A program made the position numbers and the translations under genes. Positions 26,194 through 38,900 of a stretch of DNA of 64,000 nucleotides are shown piece by piece. The stretch is taken from positions 620,465 to 684,464 of the forward strand of contig CAJJDN010000021.1 in NCBI GenBank assembly GCA_905182985.1. The letters run 5' to 3'. The notes under the pieces are model-generated. The model had not been told where the DNA came from. It was given only the letters and a program-made list of their open reading frames with translations, and ran no database searches. The number at the start of each line of letters is the position of its first letter. Position 1 is the stretch's first letter. Source of the DNA: Paramecium sonneborni (lineage: Eukaryota; Ciliophora; Oligohymenophorea; Peniculida; Parameciidae).

Positions 26194-26639
26194 AATTCTT
26201 AAATTTACATAATATATAATTTTTTTTTGAATATATCAGGTCATAATAAAATTCTTAATATATCTCGACAATTAATAAGTTTTTATTAAATATTCATTTT
26301 TTGAAAATTTCTTATGATAATTTTTTAATTAAATTATTTGGAAATATTATAAACTCAAATATAAACAATTTATTAATCAACATATTATTATTATATTTAT
26401 CTTAATATTTTATTAAATAAGATAGGAAAATGAATCGATACACTATATTTTAATGACTAAAACTTTTCAAATTAATAATTTTTCTTTAAAAAAATTAGAT
26501 ACTTTAGTGCTAAAAATAATATTGTTTATGAATTATATATTGTTTGTAATTTTTAATATAATTAAAATTTTATTAAATAATTTTAAGATAGATGAAATAA
26601 TAAATACCTGCTTCGTTTTTCGTCAGTAATTTGAGTTGT
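26194..26639 (+). other. Intergenic, upstream of PEX7
   Basis: AT-rich spacer between two same-strand genes; contains runs of T/A only and no recognisable element. Confidence 0.45.
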
Positions 26640-27614
26640 ATGTCTGCTAAATTTAGTCCCTTTGATATTGATAAGATAGCAATAACTTGTGCAGATAATT
26701 TTGGTATTTAAGGAAAAGGACGTTTAATAATTGGATAGATTTTACCAAATCAACCAATAAAGATTTTATTTTAAGCAGAAGAAAGTGATGCACTTTTTGA
26801 TTGTAGTTGGAATGAAGCTGATCCTAATATAATAGCAACAGGATGTGGAAATGGGATTGTAAAAATATTGAATTTAGGAACAAAATAAATTCTTACACAA
26901 TATTTGGAATCTAAGGAAGAAATTTAATGTATAGAATTCGGACATAAGAATCCTAATTGGTTGTTAGCATCAAATTTAATAGGAATAACTAGATTATTTG
27001 ACATCACAACTTAGAAACCTATTGCTTATTTTTAAACTCATAAAGGATGTGCTTATACATGTACTTGGCATCCAATTTAATAAAATATATTTGCAACAAG
27101 TGGAAACGATGGAGCCATGAGACTTTGGGATTTGAATAGTCCATCAAATAAAAATATTGCATCAATAAAAGCTCATATGTAAGATACTTTATGTTGTGAT
27201 TTTAATAAGTATGAAGAACTTATTGCAACATCATCAACAGATAAGACAATAAAATTATGGGATTTAAGAAATTTAAAGTAAGATAAAAATAAATATTATT
27301 TATAGAGTTCCAATATAAACTTTATTAGGACATAGACATCCTGTAAGAAAAGTGAAGTTCTCTCCACATGAAGCAGTTATTTTAGGTTCTGCTTCATATG
27401 ATATGAGTGTAATGATTTGGAATGTTTAGGAACCATCCAATCCTTTAATGTAATATTTTTGAATATTTATAATGTTAGTAAGAATCATCCAAAACATACT
27501 GAATTTGTTGTAGGTCTTGATTTTTCAATTCATACAGAGAAACAGATATGTTCAGCAAGTTGGGATGGTAAGGCTATGATTTGGCAATGGGATCAAGAAT
27601 AACCAACAGTGTGA
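26640..27614 (+). CDS. PEX7: Peroxisomal targeting signal 2 receptor (Peroxin-7), WD40
   Basis: Cytosolic WD40 receptor that carries PTS2 cargo to peroxisomes. 305 residues after introns 27278-27305 and 27450-27478. PEX7-type features: KFSPFDIDKIAITCADNFGI, ALFDCSWNEADPN, FATSGNDGAMRLWDL, LCCDFNKYEELIATSSTDK, WDLRN, LLGHRHPVRKVKFSPH, and HTEFVVGLDFS then CSASWDGKAMIW at the end. Six to seven WD repeats are present. The start omits roughly ten residues found at the N-terminus of other PEX7 proteins, so an upstream exon is possible. Confidence 0.93.
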
Positions 27615-27682
27615 ATTTAATAATTCAGAGTAAATCTTTTATTTTTTATATTCCATATGGGGTTTATATTTAAATATACTAC

Positions 27683-29071
27683 TCATCTTTGATCCGTTGT
27701 TAAAAACTTAGCATATAATAATGTATCTTTTTGAATATCCATGGTAACCATAGCATAAATGATACCAATAAGAACAATAACAAAGAAGATTCCAAACCAT
27801 ATGTATATTTAATAAGTGGTTGAATCCATCACTTAATTTTTATTGTTAGTTTGCTAAACATAATATTATTCATATAAATACAGTAACTTAATTTAGCATT
27901 CTAGTTCTTGTTTCCATCAAAATTCTTTAAACTTTAGCTGCTTCTTTAGTTGTTGTTAATTAAGGACTTTTCTCATCTTCAATCAATATCAATCCGAACA
28001 AATCTTCGCTTTCAAAGTTATTTCTTAAATTTTTTGAGAGCTAAAAGATGATATCTATTAACTTTCTATACTTTCTTATGAGCAATTCTCATCATATCAT
28101 AAACCAGATCAAGCTCTGATTCTGTTAAAATTTTCTCTAATTTGGCTATTGATTTATTGATAATAGATAACATATTTGGAGAATTGTCTAAGAATTCAAT
28201 AAAAACTCTTGTTACTCTATTTGAAGTTTGATGAAAGCTTGTTCATTGCACAGATGTCTTTTAAAAAACCCGTAATTTAATCTTCATTGTCTTTTGTTAT
28301 ATCTAACATATCATTTGTATTATATTTGTAGATTTTCTTGTCTTTTGGATCATAATCAAAAGTTGTTCCGAAAAAGTTATCTACACATTTCTCCAATGAT
28401 GAATCAATCTTATATGTCTTATCTTTGTGTGGTTCATAAAAATAAACTTCATTCTATAATTTTAATTATTGTTTACATTTTTGCCTAGATAAAGTGTCAC
28501 TGTCCATTCCAAATAATTTATATCTAAATCATTCTCATTTTAGTAAATTTTAAAACCTAAATTCTAGTTATTGAATATTTTATTTGCTTTTTAAATTAAT
28601 GAATCAGCTATTTGTCAGATTATATACAAATACTTGATTATCCAAATAATGTTTCCATCAAAGATATTTATTCTCTCTCTAACACTTTGAAACTTTATGA
28701 AAATCCCTCAGTCACTCTTTATTGTTTGCCTTCTTGTCCTTAATACAATTTATCACTCTCTATAAGAATCAAATAATTCATTTCTGTTGGTGTCAAAATA
28801 TTACCCTTTCCAAATGATCTATTAAATATTATCTTATCAAGTACATTATCAATTCTTCAAATACTTTTTATTGATCTTGTGAGACATGTTCTACTAACCC
28901 AATATTATATTTTATTAATTGTGCAATTTACTTCTAGTTGAGCTCCTCCAGCTATGTTGCTTTGTTTTCATTAAATGGATATATATAAGCATGTGAAGCA
29001 AATGTATACATAACTAAACCATATCAATTACAAATCTTAGTACCACAAATGATGAACACCAATGTTTTCAT
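27683..29071 (-). CDS. Type I membrane protein resembling V-ATPase accessory protein ATP6AP2
   Basis: Signal peptide MKTLVFIICVMYTFASHA, a luminal region of about 330 residues, one transmembrane helix (IYIWFGIFFVIVLIGIIYAM) and a short tail VTMDIQKDTLLYAKFL. The helix plus a tail of the form MD-x-D-x-hh-Y-x-hh resembles the C-terminus of the (pro)renin receptor/ATP6AP2, which assembles the proton pump; the luminal part is too diverged to confirm. Introns: 29014-29043, 28819-28844, 28534-28556, 28454-28476, 28041-28071 and 27854-27887. One junction near 28230-28275 cannot be bridged by a GT...AG intron and the total is one base off frame, so either a sequencing error or a real frameshift is present. 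Confidence 0.5.
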
Positions 29072-29795
29072 TACTATATTATTTAATAAAATTTATGAAT
29101 GATTGCTTTTTATGTAAAAAAATAAAATTATATTTCAACTCTTATTTCTTTATTTATATTATTAATAACTTATCATCTGTTAACTCATATGAATTAAAAT
29201 ATATCCTCACAATTCATTTAATTTAGAAAGAAGCATTTTTCTAATATTAAACTTTTTACTCTCTTAACAGCAACTATAAGATTATTTAAAATGTGCAATA
29301 AAAATTAAAGTGATCTATAGATTCATTTTAAGATTTTCAAAATAAATTAAGAAACTTCTTTATTTTAAAATAAATGAAACCCTTAAAGTCAAAAAATATC
29401 ATTATATTAAAAAACCTTTAAACACTAATAATCATACATTAATTAATTTTAATACTAGAATATTTTATATAACCCAATTATTTAAGTGAGCAAAAAAACT
29501 AAGTAAAGCAGTGCGCCATTATTTTTCAAAATTTTACAAAATAATGAATGAAGAGTAAGATTTTTGCTTACAATAGGTTGTAAGTAAATCTAGATCATTT
29601 ATCTAATATGCTTGAAATTAAGATTGATAGAAAGTAATAATAAATTGAGAAAAAATATGGTTTAGCTTTTCAATAAATTAATTGAAATTCGAAAATCGAA
29701 AAATATAAAGGTAAATTTACTATTTGAAAATATTAACTTTAAAATTTGCAGAAGCAAGTGAAAATTAAAATAACATAATAGTTATATAAGAAAAA
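29072..29795 (-). other. Intergenic, upstream of the ATP6AP2-like gene
   Basis: 724 bp of AT-rich DNA between two minus-strand genes. No open frame with protein-like composition and no repeat was seen. Confidence 0.45.
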
Positions 29796-30732
29796 TCATT
29801 AAATTTGCGACAAACACCATTGCAATAATTACATAGTTTCTGACCATCTGTCTTCTTAATTTCTGCATCCCAAAATAACAATTGTAAAAGATCTACTAGT
29901 AGTTTGATAGTAACTTGCTAGACAAGGACCAGCAACAGAAGTATTGCCAGTTTTTATTCCTTTAAATCCTTAATACAATAATTTATTTGTATTTTCCCAT
30001 ATAATATCTCTTGTAAACCCTTATTATAAATCTATTAAGTTGATTACCTTCTTCATCTTAAATAGTTGAAAAATGGATTTTAGTATTTACAACTTGACGA
30101 AAAAAGTCATCCTTTAACAATTGATTACAAAGCTTAGAAACATCATAAGCTGATGATAAATTATTTTTATTGTTCAAACCATGAGGATTAGCATAAGTGG
30201 TCTGAGTCATTCTTAATTCTCGAGCTTTGTTATTCATTTCTTGTATAAAATAAATCAAAGGATTCTTTCCTTTAATTTTATTTTAATACATAGCATAAAT
30301 ACCGAAATTTTCTGCTAATGTCATCGCCGCATCATTTCCTGAAGGTAACATCAATCCATAAAACAAATCCTCAATAGAAACAATATCACCTTTAAGTAAG
30401 TCTGCAGTAGTGCCACCTACTAAACTGGCCTACAAACTAACTTCAGCATATGTATTATTTGTCTACACATTCATCGTTTGACATATATTTAATACAACAT
30501 AGAATGTCATAATTTTTGTTATTGATGCTATCTCCCTCCTTTGATTCTCATTAAAAGAATACAAAACATCGCCAGACTATGAATCTACAATAATCCACGA
30601 TTTTGCTGTTATTCGAGGTGCAAAGGTTTTTTCATCTGCTCCAATTAAATATGTATTTTTCACTTATTATAATCTTTATGCAAATCGCTCTTCCTCTGAT
30701 TTAGGTTTTTATCGAATATGATTAGATTTCAT
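29796..30732 (-). CDS. D-alanyl-D-alanine carboxypeptidase-like serine peptidase (family S11)
   Basis: Penicillin-binding-protein-type peptidase acting on D-Ala-D-Ala in peptidoglycan. 302 residues after one intron (30020-30047, AAG acceptor). All three active-site motifs are present: SxxK as SITK (about residue 69) in EIASITKIMTFYVVL, SxN as SGN (about 130) in LMLPSGNDAAMTLAEN, and KTG (about 249) in GFKGIKTGNTSVAGPC. TTYANPHGLN and SAYDVSKLCNQLL are also S11 features. The first 45 residues are basic with no signal peptide, so location is unclear. The family is bacterial, so ancient gene transfer is likely, but the intron and Gln codons show full domestication. A role against ingested or endosymbiotic bacteria is inference. 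Confidence 0.93.
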
Positions 30733-30759
30733 TTTAATATATATAATAATATTTAATTT
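30733..30759. promoter_or_regulatory. 27-bp divergent intergenic interval
   Basis: Only 27 bp, almost pure A/T, separate the two divergent start codons as modelled. If both starts are right, promoters must overlap the coding regions. Confidence 0.45.
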
Positions 30760-32441
30760 ATGATTAGAAAAATAATTTACAACATTGTTAAGTTTTAAAC
30801 AGTTCAATTTTAGGCCAACCATAAGTTTTAAAAAATTTAATAAAACTAAACTATTCATCGAGCTGGTAATACTAAAGACTTATTTTAATTTTATTAATCA
30901 TAAGGAGCAACATTAAATTTGATAAATTTAGTTAGTTATATCAGAAAATATACAGACTTTATGATTTCTAATTAATAAGTAGACAATGAAACTGAAATTC
31001 AGCATGCTTTTACTGTATTGAATTAATTATCAGAAATGATTTATACTAAAAAATATTTGTAGTATAAGGATAAGAATTCGGATCACAAAAGATCATTCAT
31101 TATGTTATTATCTTTAAGTGTAGAAATGTTTTAAAGATCAAGAGACTAAATGAATTAGAATAGATTTCTTTAGAGTGCCAAATTAGCTATCAAATCTATA
31201 AAAGAAGAGAATAGATTAAAGGATTGTAATATAGATGAAATTAGTGTACTTTTAAGATGCATCACATAAATTAATGAATTGGTATTACGATGATGACTAA
31301 AAATTAGAATCCTACTGAAGCTGAAGAAATTGAATATTGGGCACTTATAGGAACTCTAATCAACCAACTTACTCCACATCATAGTTGTAAATTATTGCAT
31401 TCCCTATCTAAATTTAGAAGCTTTAATGAAAACCTAATAGGAAAATTATTGCATCCATTACAATATATAGAAAATAAAGATATTAATTAAAAAGATGCTA
31501 TTAGTCTATTCTTTTCCTTTAAGTAAATTAGTGATAAAACTAAAAAATTTGATGAAATTATCTAAAGTGTCTTTATTTTTTTATAAACCTATATGATTAG
31601 ATAATCATTTAAATTGCATATTAAATATATTGGAATGATTTACAATGTTTTAGCAACTTTGCCAATAGAAATTAACTAAGACTTTTTAACTTATTTAGAA
31701 ATCTAATTAATTTAATCAAATAATTTAAGTATGTTATGTTTAGCTCATTTATTTTAATTATGTTTTTCAAAGCCAGAGTTGAATATCACAATTAATAAAA
31801 AATTAGAGGATAAAATTATTTTCTTTTTGAATTAATCATGTGAAATCGATGACATCCAAAATGCAGAATAATTCATAATGTTCTTCAACACAATTGGAAG
31901 TCATTGTACATTAATGTATATAGAAATATTCATTCCAATATTAAAGAAAATGCCAATTAATGATTTTATTATAGGGAAAATGTTTTCTGGATTATTGAAA
32001 ATAACACTAGCCTCAGATTATTTATAAGAAATTACTGATATATGCATATTAAGATTAAAATAGTATGATAATGCCATTAATATTCATGCTCTAAATAGCA
32101 TTTATCGAGCAAAATGTCTCTAGAATGCTAAATATTCAAATCTTTTTTAGGATATAGTAAACTATTAGATTAATAAATATAATGAACAAATCTTCCTGAA
32201 AGATTATCAATTTTTAATAAATAACAAGAAATACTTTGAGTCTTTTGAATTTTTGTAGGTATTGACAGATTTTTTAAAAATATACACATTTACTGGAAAT
32301 GAAGGAAAAGAAAATAAAAAAATAATAAGTGATAATTTATAAGAACTTAAAAAAATAATAAAAAATGTAAAGAATTAGAAAGTGGAATAAAATGCTTAAC
32401 AATTCTTGGATTATTTTGATGATTTCTTATAAAGTATTTGA
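30760..32441 (+). CDS. Uncharacterised helical-repeat protein, probably mitochondrial
   Basis: 551 residues after intron 31282-31307. The N-terminus MIRKIIYNIVKFQTVQFQAN is basic, amphipathic and free of acids, like a mitochondrial presequence. The rest is repeated amphipathic helices (SVEMFQRSRDQMNQNRF, CKLLHSLSKFRSFNENL-like) reminiscent of FASTK/octotricopeptide-style mitochondrial RNA-binding proteins, though no diagnostic RAP domain is visible. The C-terminus is Lys-rich and ends YFDDFLQSI. Divergent from the carboxypeptidase gene with almost no spacer. Confidence 0.7.
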
Positions 32442-32518
32442 TGGATAAAATAAAATTGGAATTAAAATTATTTATTATCAATCATTTATAAAATATTTTT
32501 TTGAATATTCTAATCTTG

Positions 32519-33570
32519 ATGGGATCACAATGTGCAAACTGTAGATGCGTCAATACGAAAAATGAGATTCTTAAAACTGTAAGGAATTTCAATTTATTTA
32601 AATAGTAGGATAATGTGACTTTAGCTACATCTGATTCTTCTTCTGTGCATTAAAAAAAAATAAAAAAAGCTATAGTAATATAGTCATATTGGAGAGGTTA
32701 TATAATTCGTAAAAAGTTGAAATAAATGAGTCTAAAGAAACGTGAAACTTTAAATAGTTATAATTCTAAAATGGATGCCAGCGAGTTTTTCTTTTCGTCT
32801 GGTGTTACTTTGAATCAAGATGAATATCCACAAGAAGAGAGAGAACCTCATAAGTATAAAGATGTCTTATAAGATTTAAAGGAGGAGCTATATATACTGG
32901 ATAATGGAAAGGTAAGGCAAGAGATGGTTATGGAATATAAATTTGGCCTGATGGAGCTAAATATGAAGGAATGTGGAAACATAATAAAGCTCATGGAAAA
33001 GGAAAATTTTAGCATGCAAATGGTGATATTTTTGATGGAGATTGGGAAAATGATATGGCAAATGGTTATGGAATTTATTAACATAATAATGGTCCAAAGT
33101 ATGAAGGATAATGGTTTTGTGATTAATAACATGGTTATGGTACAGAAACTTGGTCAGATGGTTCATTTTATTAAGGGTTTTTTTAAAAGGGATTAAAGCA
33201 TGGAAAAGGCAAATATAAATGGGGTGATGGATAAGTTTATGATGGAGATTGGTATAAAAATAAAATACACGGTAGAGGAATCCTGTAATGGCCAGATGGA
33301 AGAAGATATGAAGGAGAATTTTAAAATAATAATATGCATGGGAGAGGTATATATTAATGGCCAGATGGAAGAAGATATGAGGGACATTATTTTAATGATC
33401 AAAAACATGGTTATGGAATATATTAATGGAGTGATGGTAGAAAATATGAAGGAGAATGGGAGAATGGAAAATAACATGGAAAAGGTGTATATATTAATGG
33501 GGAAGTAGAAAAGTCTGGTGAATGGTATTAAGGAAGAAGAATTAAATGGGATTCAGATAGTAATGCATGA
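32519..33570 (+). CDS. IQ-motif and MORN-repeat protein, putatively lipid-anchored
   Basis: 343 residues after a 20-nt intron (32854-32873, AAG acceptor), the shortest intron in the window. The start MGSQCANC has Gly2 and Cys5, suiting N-myristoylation plus palmitoylation. Residues about 50-70 contain an IQ motif (AIVIQSYWRGYIIRKKL) for calmodulin binding. From about 125 to 335 there are nine MORN repeats of 23 residues, such as RRYEGEFQNNNMHGRGIYQW. MORN proteins commonly bind membranes or cortical cytoskeleton. The combination suggests a Ca2+-responsive cortical protein (inference). Its repeat structure produces several spurious open frames on both strands. Confidence 0.93.
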
Positions 33571-34125
33571 TTTAAAAGTTTATCTTATGAACTATAATTA
33601 ATTTTAATATTCAAACAAATAAATATTTATTTTAGAACTTAAATGCATATAGCCAGTAAATAATAAACAATTACGATAACTAATTTAATAGAGAATCAAA
33701 ATATTCATTCAAAATTCTTATCTAAATCAAAAAGCATTTTAATAAAAATTAGAATAACAATTTTAGTTCTAATTATAATCTAAAGAAATGGTGAATCAAA
33801 AATTTGTATACCAATTTTTCTATTTATTCAGCTCTATATAGATAGAGATTATTTTTGTTTAAATGAATAAAATAAATACAAATTTTTTTTCAATTAAATA
33901 CAGAATCACTTGATCATATGTAATCAAATATTTTTTTTATTCTCTTGAATTAAGATAAGTTGTAATAGTAGTTAATTAACTATATTTTGCCTAATTGAAA
34001 GGAAGCTTAGTGATTTTGAATTTTGACTTCAAGTATTTTTGTTTTGGTTTGTTAATATAATTTTCTACTGAAATTCCTTTTTAGTTGTTGTTGTTTTGTT
34101 GTTTTAAAATTACAGTAAAATTTAT
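33571..34125. other. Convergent intergenic region
   Basis: Spacer between the convergent MORN gene and the RS-rich gene. AT-rich, with GTT-rich T tracts near 34080-34105; no element recognised. Confidence 0.45.
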
Positions 34126-35883
34126 TCATTTTCTTGATTTGCCATCCCATCCCGATTTTTTTATTGTCTCATTTCGATTCGACCTATGCTTTCTTTCATA
34201 ATATTTTCTGTTATATAATTAATTATATATTTTAACTTAGAACTTTCACTTGAACTGTGTCTTCTTCTCCTTGATTAAGATCTTGACCTTCTAGTATTAT
34301 TTCTACTTTCATCTATAAAATTAAATAATTTTGATACATTTGTTATTATAATAATGATAATTATGATTATGGTATGTTTTCTCATTTAATTTTTCTTATC
34401 GTTCATACTATTTATTACTGTTAATTTCCACAGTGTTAATATTAATATCTTAATGATATTTTTCTTTCGTTATTATTAAAGATACTTTTTTCACTATGCT
34501 ATTTTTCTTTTTCTTATTTTTCTTTCTCATATTTTTCCTACCTCTCCAATTTATCCTGTTTTTCTTATCTCTCTTGTTTTTCTTATCTCTCTTATTTTTC
34601 TTATATCTCCTTATCAATTTCTTATTACAATGTTTATTTCATCATTTTCTATGTGTCAAAGTTCATTTAAAAAAAGTTTTAATATTCTTATCTATAAGAA
34701 ACAGAAGAGATGCTTTTTCCTTCTTCATTTATTGCAATTATTTCTGGTTAAGAAATTTTTCTATCAAAGAAATACCTTTTTGTAATAATATTTATAAATT
34801 ACCTATTAAGTAAATCAACAAGGTATAACGATTATCTTAAATCATCACAATAAATAATTCCATATTTACATCCTTCAACTAAAATAATTATGTTTATCAT
34901 ACATTCAAATAACTCATCTACTCTTATTTACCTATAATCTATCTAAAATTTGTCATTTTTTCTTTCATAAATGATGCTTTCTACTTTTTCCCTCACAAAA
35001 TAAATTGGTAAAAATCTCAAGATTATTCTATATGAAACTTATATATCTTTGATTTTTCGTAAGATTCCAACCTTTATTTATAATATAGATTATCATACTT
35101 AAAAGTTATCCCCTATATATTTTTTATGTTTTTGTTGGCTCACACTCATATTATAATAAAAGAATTATGCAGATTTATCTTCATTAATTTTGATTATAAA
35201 TGCTTATTCCCCTGCCAAGTAAATCTTTTAAACTTCTTCGATAGTGATAAATTAATAATCTTTAAATCTATTTAATTAATTTATTTAATTATATAAAATA
35301 CTTTTCTTTTAAATACTTTTTAATGGAATGTTTATCTTAACAAACATCAAAAGTTGAATCAAAATTAAAAAGTATGATATCTCTTTGATTTTACCACTCT
35401 AGAGGAATTCTAAATTGCTTAAAAAAATGATAAACTTTTCATATTTTCCAGTTTTTGTGGGTTCTAAAATACGAATTTCATAGCAATTAGAATTGAGAAC
35501 AGAATTACATATTTCACGAATAGATAATTTTGTACCTATGAATTCTATTTTAGTTTAATATTGATCATCATCACAAGGACTAGAATCACCAGATGAAAAT
35601 TCACACATTGCTTTCGATGGTGATGGTGGTTGACTAGGAGACCAAACTACTCGTAATTCCTTTTCATGAGTATTCAGATGTTTCCAATCGTAAGTTGAGA
35701 GTTTTTACCTATTATAAACAATCGCCTAACATGTAATAGTATAAAGTATATAATCAATATTTTTTCAATATATCCGAATAATTCAAACCTGTCAATTGTT
35801 TTCCATTCATTAAAATTTAATCTCTATATTAAATGTTTGCTAAATTCTAAACTTGTTATTCCTTTTTCCTTAATCTCAATCAT
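34126..35883 (-). CDS. RS-rich protein, probable nuclear RNA-processing factor
   Basis: C-terminal third is a long Glu/Gln/Lys helix (QEIDKEIQEKQERQEKQ type) followed by an Arg/Ser segment (RRSRSQSRRRRHSSSESSK) and a basic tail ending KKSGWDGKSRK. RS segments of this kind mark splicing-related proteins. The middle contains globular sequence (LSTYDWKHLNTHEKELRVVW, FECMINIIILVEGCKYGIIY) without a recognisable domain. At least one intron (35090-35117 region, minus strand GTATGATA...AAAG) is needed, and another around 34380-34410 is likely. The first 120 nt from ATG 35881-35883 could not be joined in frame to the next block, so the 5' end is provisional. Confidence 0.55.
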
Positions 35884-35972
35884 TTTATTTATATTTAAAT
35901 ATTTATATATAAACAATTTGAATATTAAAAATACTTACTATAATTTTCCTTCATAAAAAATATTATATGATA

Positions 35973-38900
35973 TCATTTTATTTAATATACTGTTCTTCTA
36001 TCCCCTTATACCAAAGCTAATTGAGTCCTTAATGATTCAATTTCAGATGTGTATTGATTTAATTTCTCTTTCAATGCTTACTACAAACCTCTCAGATGTG
36101 ATATTTCTTCATCTCTCATCTAACAAACAGACTTCCATTTTTCAATCTATAAAATATAATCTTATATGTTTTATTCAAAGTTGTATTCATTTTCAACCTA
36201 ATATCTCACATCTTATTCTATAGAAATTCTTAATTCTCTTTCTAATCTCATTCTAATTTCTTATTCAAATTACAATTTTTATTCATTAAATCTTTGTTCT
36301 AATTAAATTCTAATTTGATATTGCTCTTTTTTTATTTATTCAATTTGTTAATCTTTTGTAACTACTTATTTTTTCAATTCAAATATCTCATACATCAAAG
36401 CATCCACATCAACAGCAGGTTTAATTTATTATTAAAGTGATATTATTTATTATTCATATTTAATTCTCATTTCAGATTCCATTTTTAATTTCTCTTATTT
36501 CTCAATTTATATCTACCTCCTTAATTCATTCAATTCAATATTATATTTCTCATTTAAAATTCTAATTTCCTATTCCACTCTAATTTTTACATTTTTTTCT
36601 AATTAAAACTTTTGTTCATTAATTTCTTATCTCTCATATTCATATTATTTATCTTTTTAAGCTAACTATTTCTTTAATTCAAATATTTCATACATCAATG
36701 CATCAACATCTACACTTTTTTATTTACTTTATAAAATTTCATACTCTTTCATAATTTCCTAATATTTGAATTAATATTCTTATACTTATTACTATTTATT
36801 TAATTAATCTTTCTTATATACATCAATTTATTAAATCAACATTTCAATCTCTCTCTTCATTACCATCTCCTATTGTTAATATTAACTTATTTATAAACTC
36901 TATTATTCCATTTAAGCTTTATAGCCATTAAAATTACTTTAACTACTCTGATATTGTAGTCTTAATTAATTTTTTTCCCTTTCACTTTCCTCAAATTTTA
37001 ATCTAATTAGATCATATTCTTTTCTAAATTAATCCAATTCACTTCTTAAATTATTTCCCATTTATAATTATTATTTTAAATTCTATCTCTCTCTCTCTGA
37101 TTCTTCAAAACTAATTCTAAATTACTAATATTCAGATTTCAATCTATCATATTCTAATTTTTAATTGTTTGCCATTGTAAGTTGTTATCTTAAAGTTGAA
37201 ATCTCTCTATCACTTGATTCCATTTTCATTCTAAGCATATCATACTCTCTCTTTAAACTGTCAGATTCCATCTTAATATTATTTGTACTTTAAATCTATT
37301 ATTTTAATAATTATCTTTCTCTCTCAAATTCATTAATTTTGTATAACAATTATGCTTTCTCCTACTCTATTAATATTAATTCTTATTTGAATTATTAAGA
37401 TGAACTCAATTATTATCTTAAATTTTCAATTTCATTATGTAATTAAATATTTTCCTTGTCTTATTCCTATAATTTGAAATATAAAGAATCATAATCTTTT
37501 TTTATTTAATCATTTTAAACTTTTTATTATTATGTAATAATTAATTATTGTCTTGCATTATCTCGTTCTTTTTCAACATTCTCAATTTTGTATTTATAAT
37601 TTTATATCTCTCTTTCAAGTTCACTTACTTTAAATCTGAATTTTTCAAATTCTTAAATATTTTATCTTAATTAAATTCTCTCTCTATCAGCTTCTGCAAA
37701 TTTGATTTACCAAGTTTCTAAATCAGATTTTAACATTTCTTACTCTTACTCTATACCTTAATAATCATTTATTGAAGATCTCAAAAAACTAATTTCACTT
37801 TCATAAGTTTTGCATTTGATAATCCATGTTTACATCTCAGATTTTAATGCTTCCAATTCACTATTTATTTGTATATTGATTTATTTTTTTTATTATAAAT
37901 TCTAATTATTAATTTCATCATATTTGTATCTTAATAATTCATAATCTTTTCTTAAACTTTCATACTCTGACACCAAATTATTATATTTACTTTATAAATC
38001 TAAAAATTGTGTTTTGTACATATTAAATTCAACTAATTATTTTTCCAATTAAATAATTCGATATTCAAAATCTTTTTTCTCCTTTTCAATTAATATGAAT
38101 GAATCTCTTTATTTACCAAATTGATCCAAACTTATTTATAAATCTTAAATAAGATTATCCTTCTTTTATAACTCTTTTTCTAAATATTGAATTTCATCTA
38201 ATAGTTCTTTAATCTTTACTCTTAATTGATTACTCTCATTTAATGCATATTATTATTTCTCACTTAATGCTTAATGAGCTTATAAATCATTTTAGGCCTG
38301 AGTTATAAGAACAATCTATTATTATAATTTTACTTCTAATTATTTATTTCTATTCTTCAATTCATTTATTTCATCAACCAATTATTAATTTTATTTTCTC
38401 AATTTTTCAAGTTCAAAATTAGCTTATTAATTTTGTTTATTTTCTATTAAAATAAGTTACTACTTATATTTATCTAAATCCTATTTACTTTTCATATCTT
38501 ATTACTTATAATATTCTAATTCTTATAATAAAGCATCTAATTCTTATCTCATTTCATCTGCATCAGATAACTACTTTTATGAATTCTTGAATGTAATTTA
38601 TAAGGCTGTATAATTTTCATTCATCTATTGTAATTACTATCTTAATCTTTACATATCAGCCAACTAATCTTATAACTCTCTTATTTATCTTTCCAAATTC
38701 ATAATTTTTTATTTTTCATTATCTTAACTTGCATTCAATTATCCATTTAATTATTCAATCTAATACTTCTTCTATTCATATTAACCTAATAAGTTATTAT
38801 ATTTATTTGTCAAATCATATAATTATCTTTGTAATTATTCAATTTACAACTACAACTCATCAATTTTTCTCAAATACTAATCAGCTCGCATTTTATCTTT

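Noticed and set aside
32848..33508. Several open frames on both strands
   Set aside because: By-products of the MORN repeat coding sequence; only the frame with nine MORN units is meaningful.
34496..34813. Phe/Leu-rich plus-strand frame looking like a membrane protein
   Set aside because: Antisense of the Glu/Lys helix of the RS-rich gene, which always looks hydrophobic in reverse.
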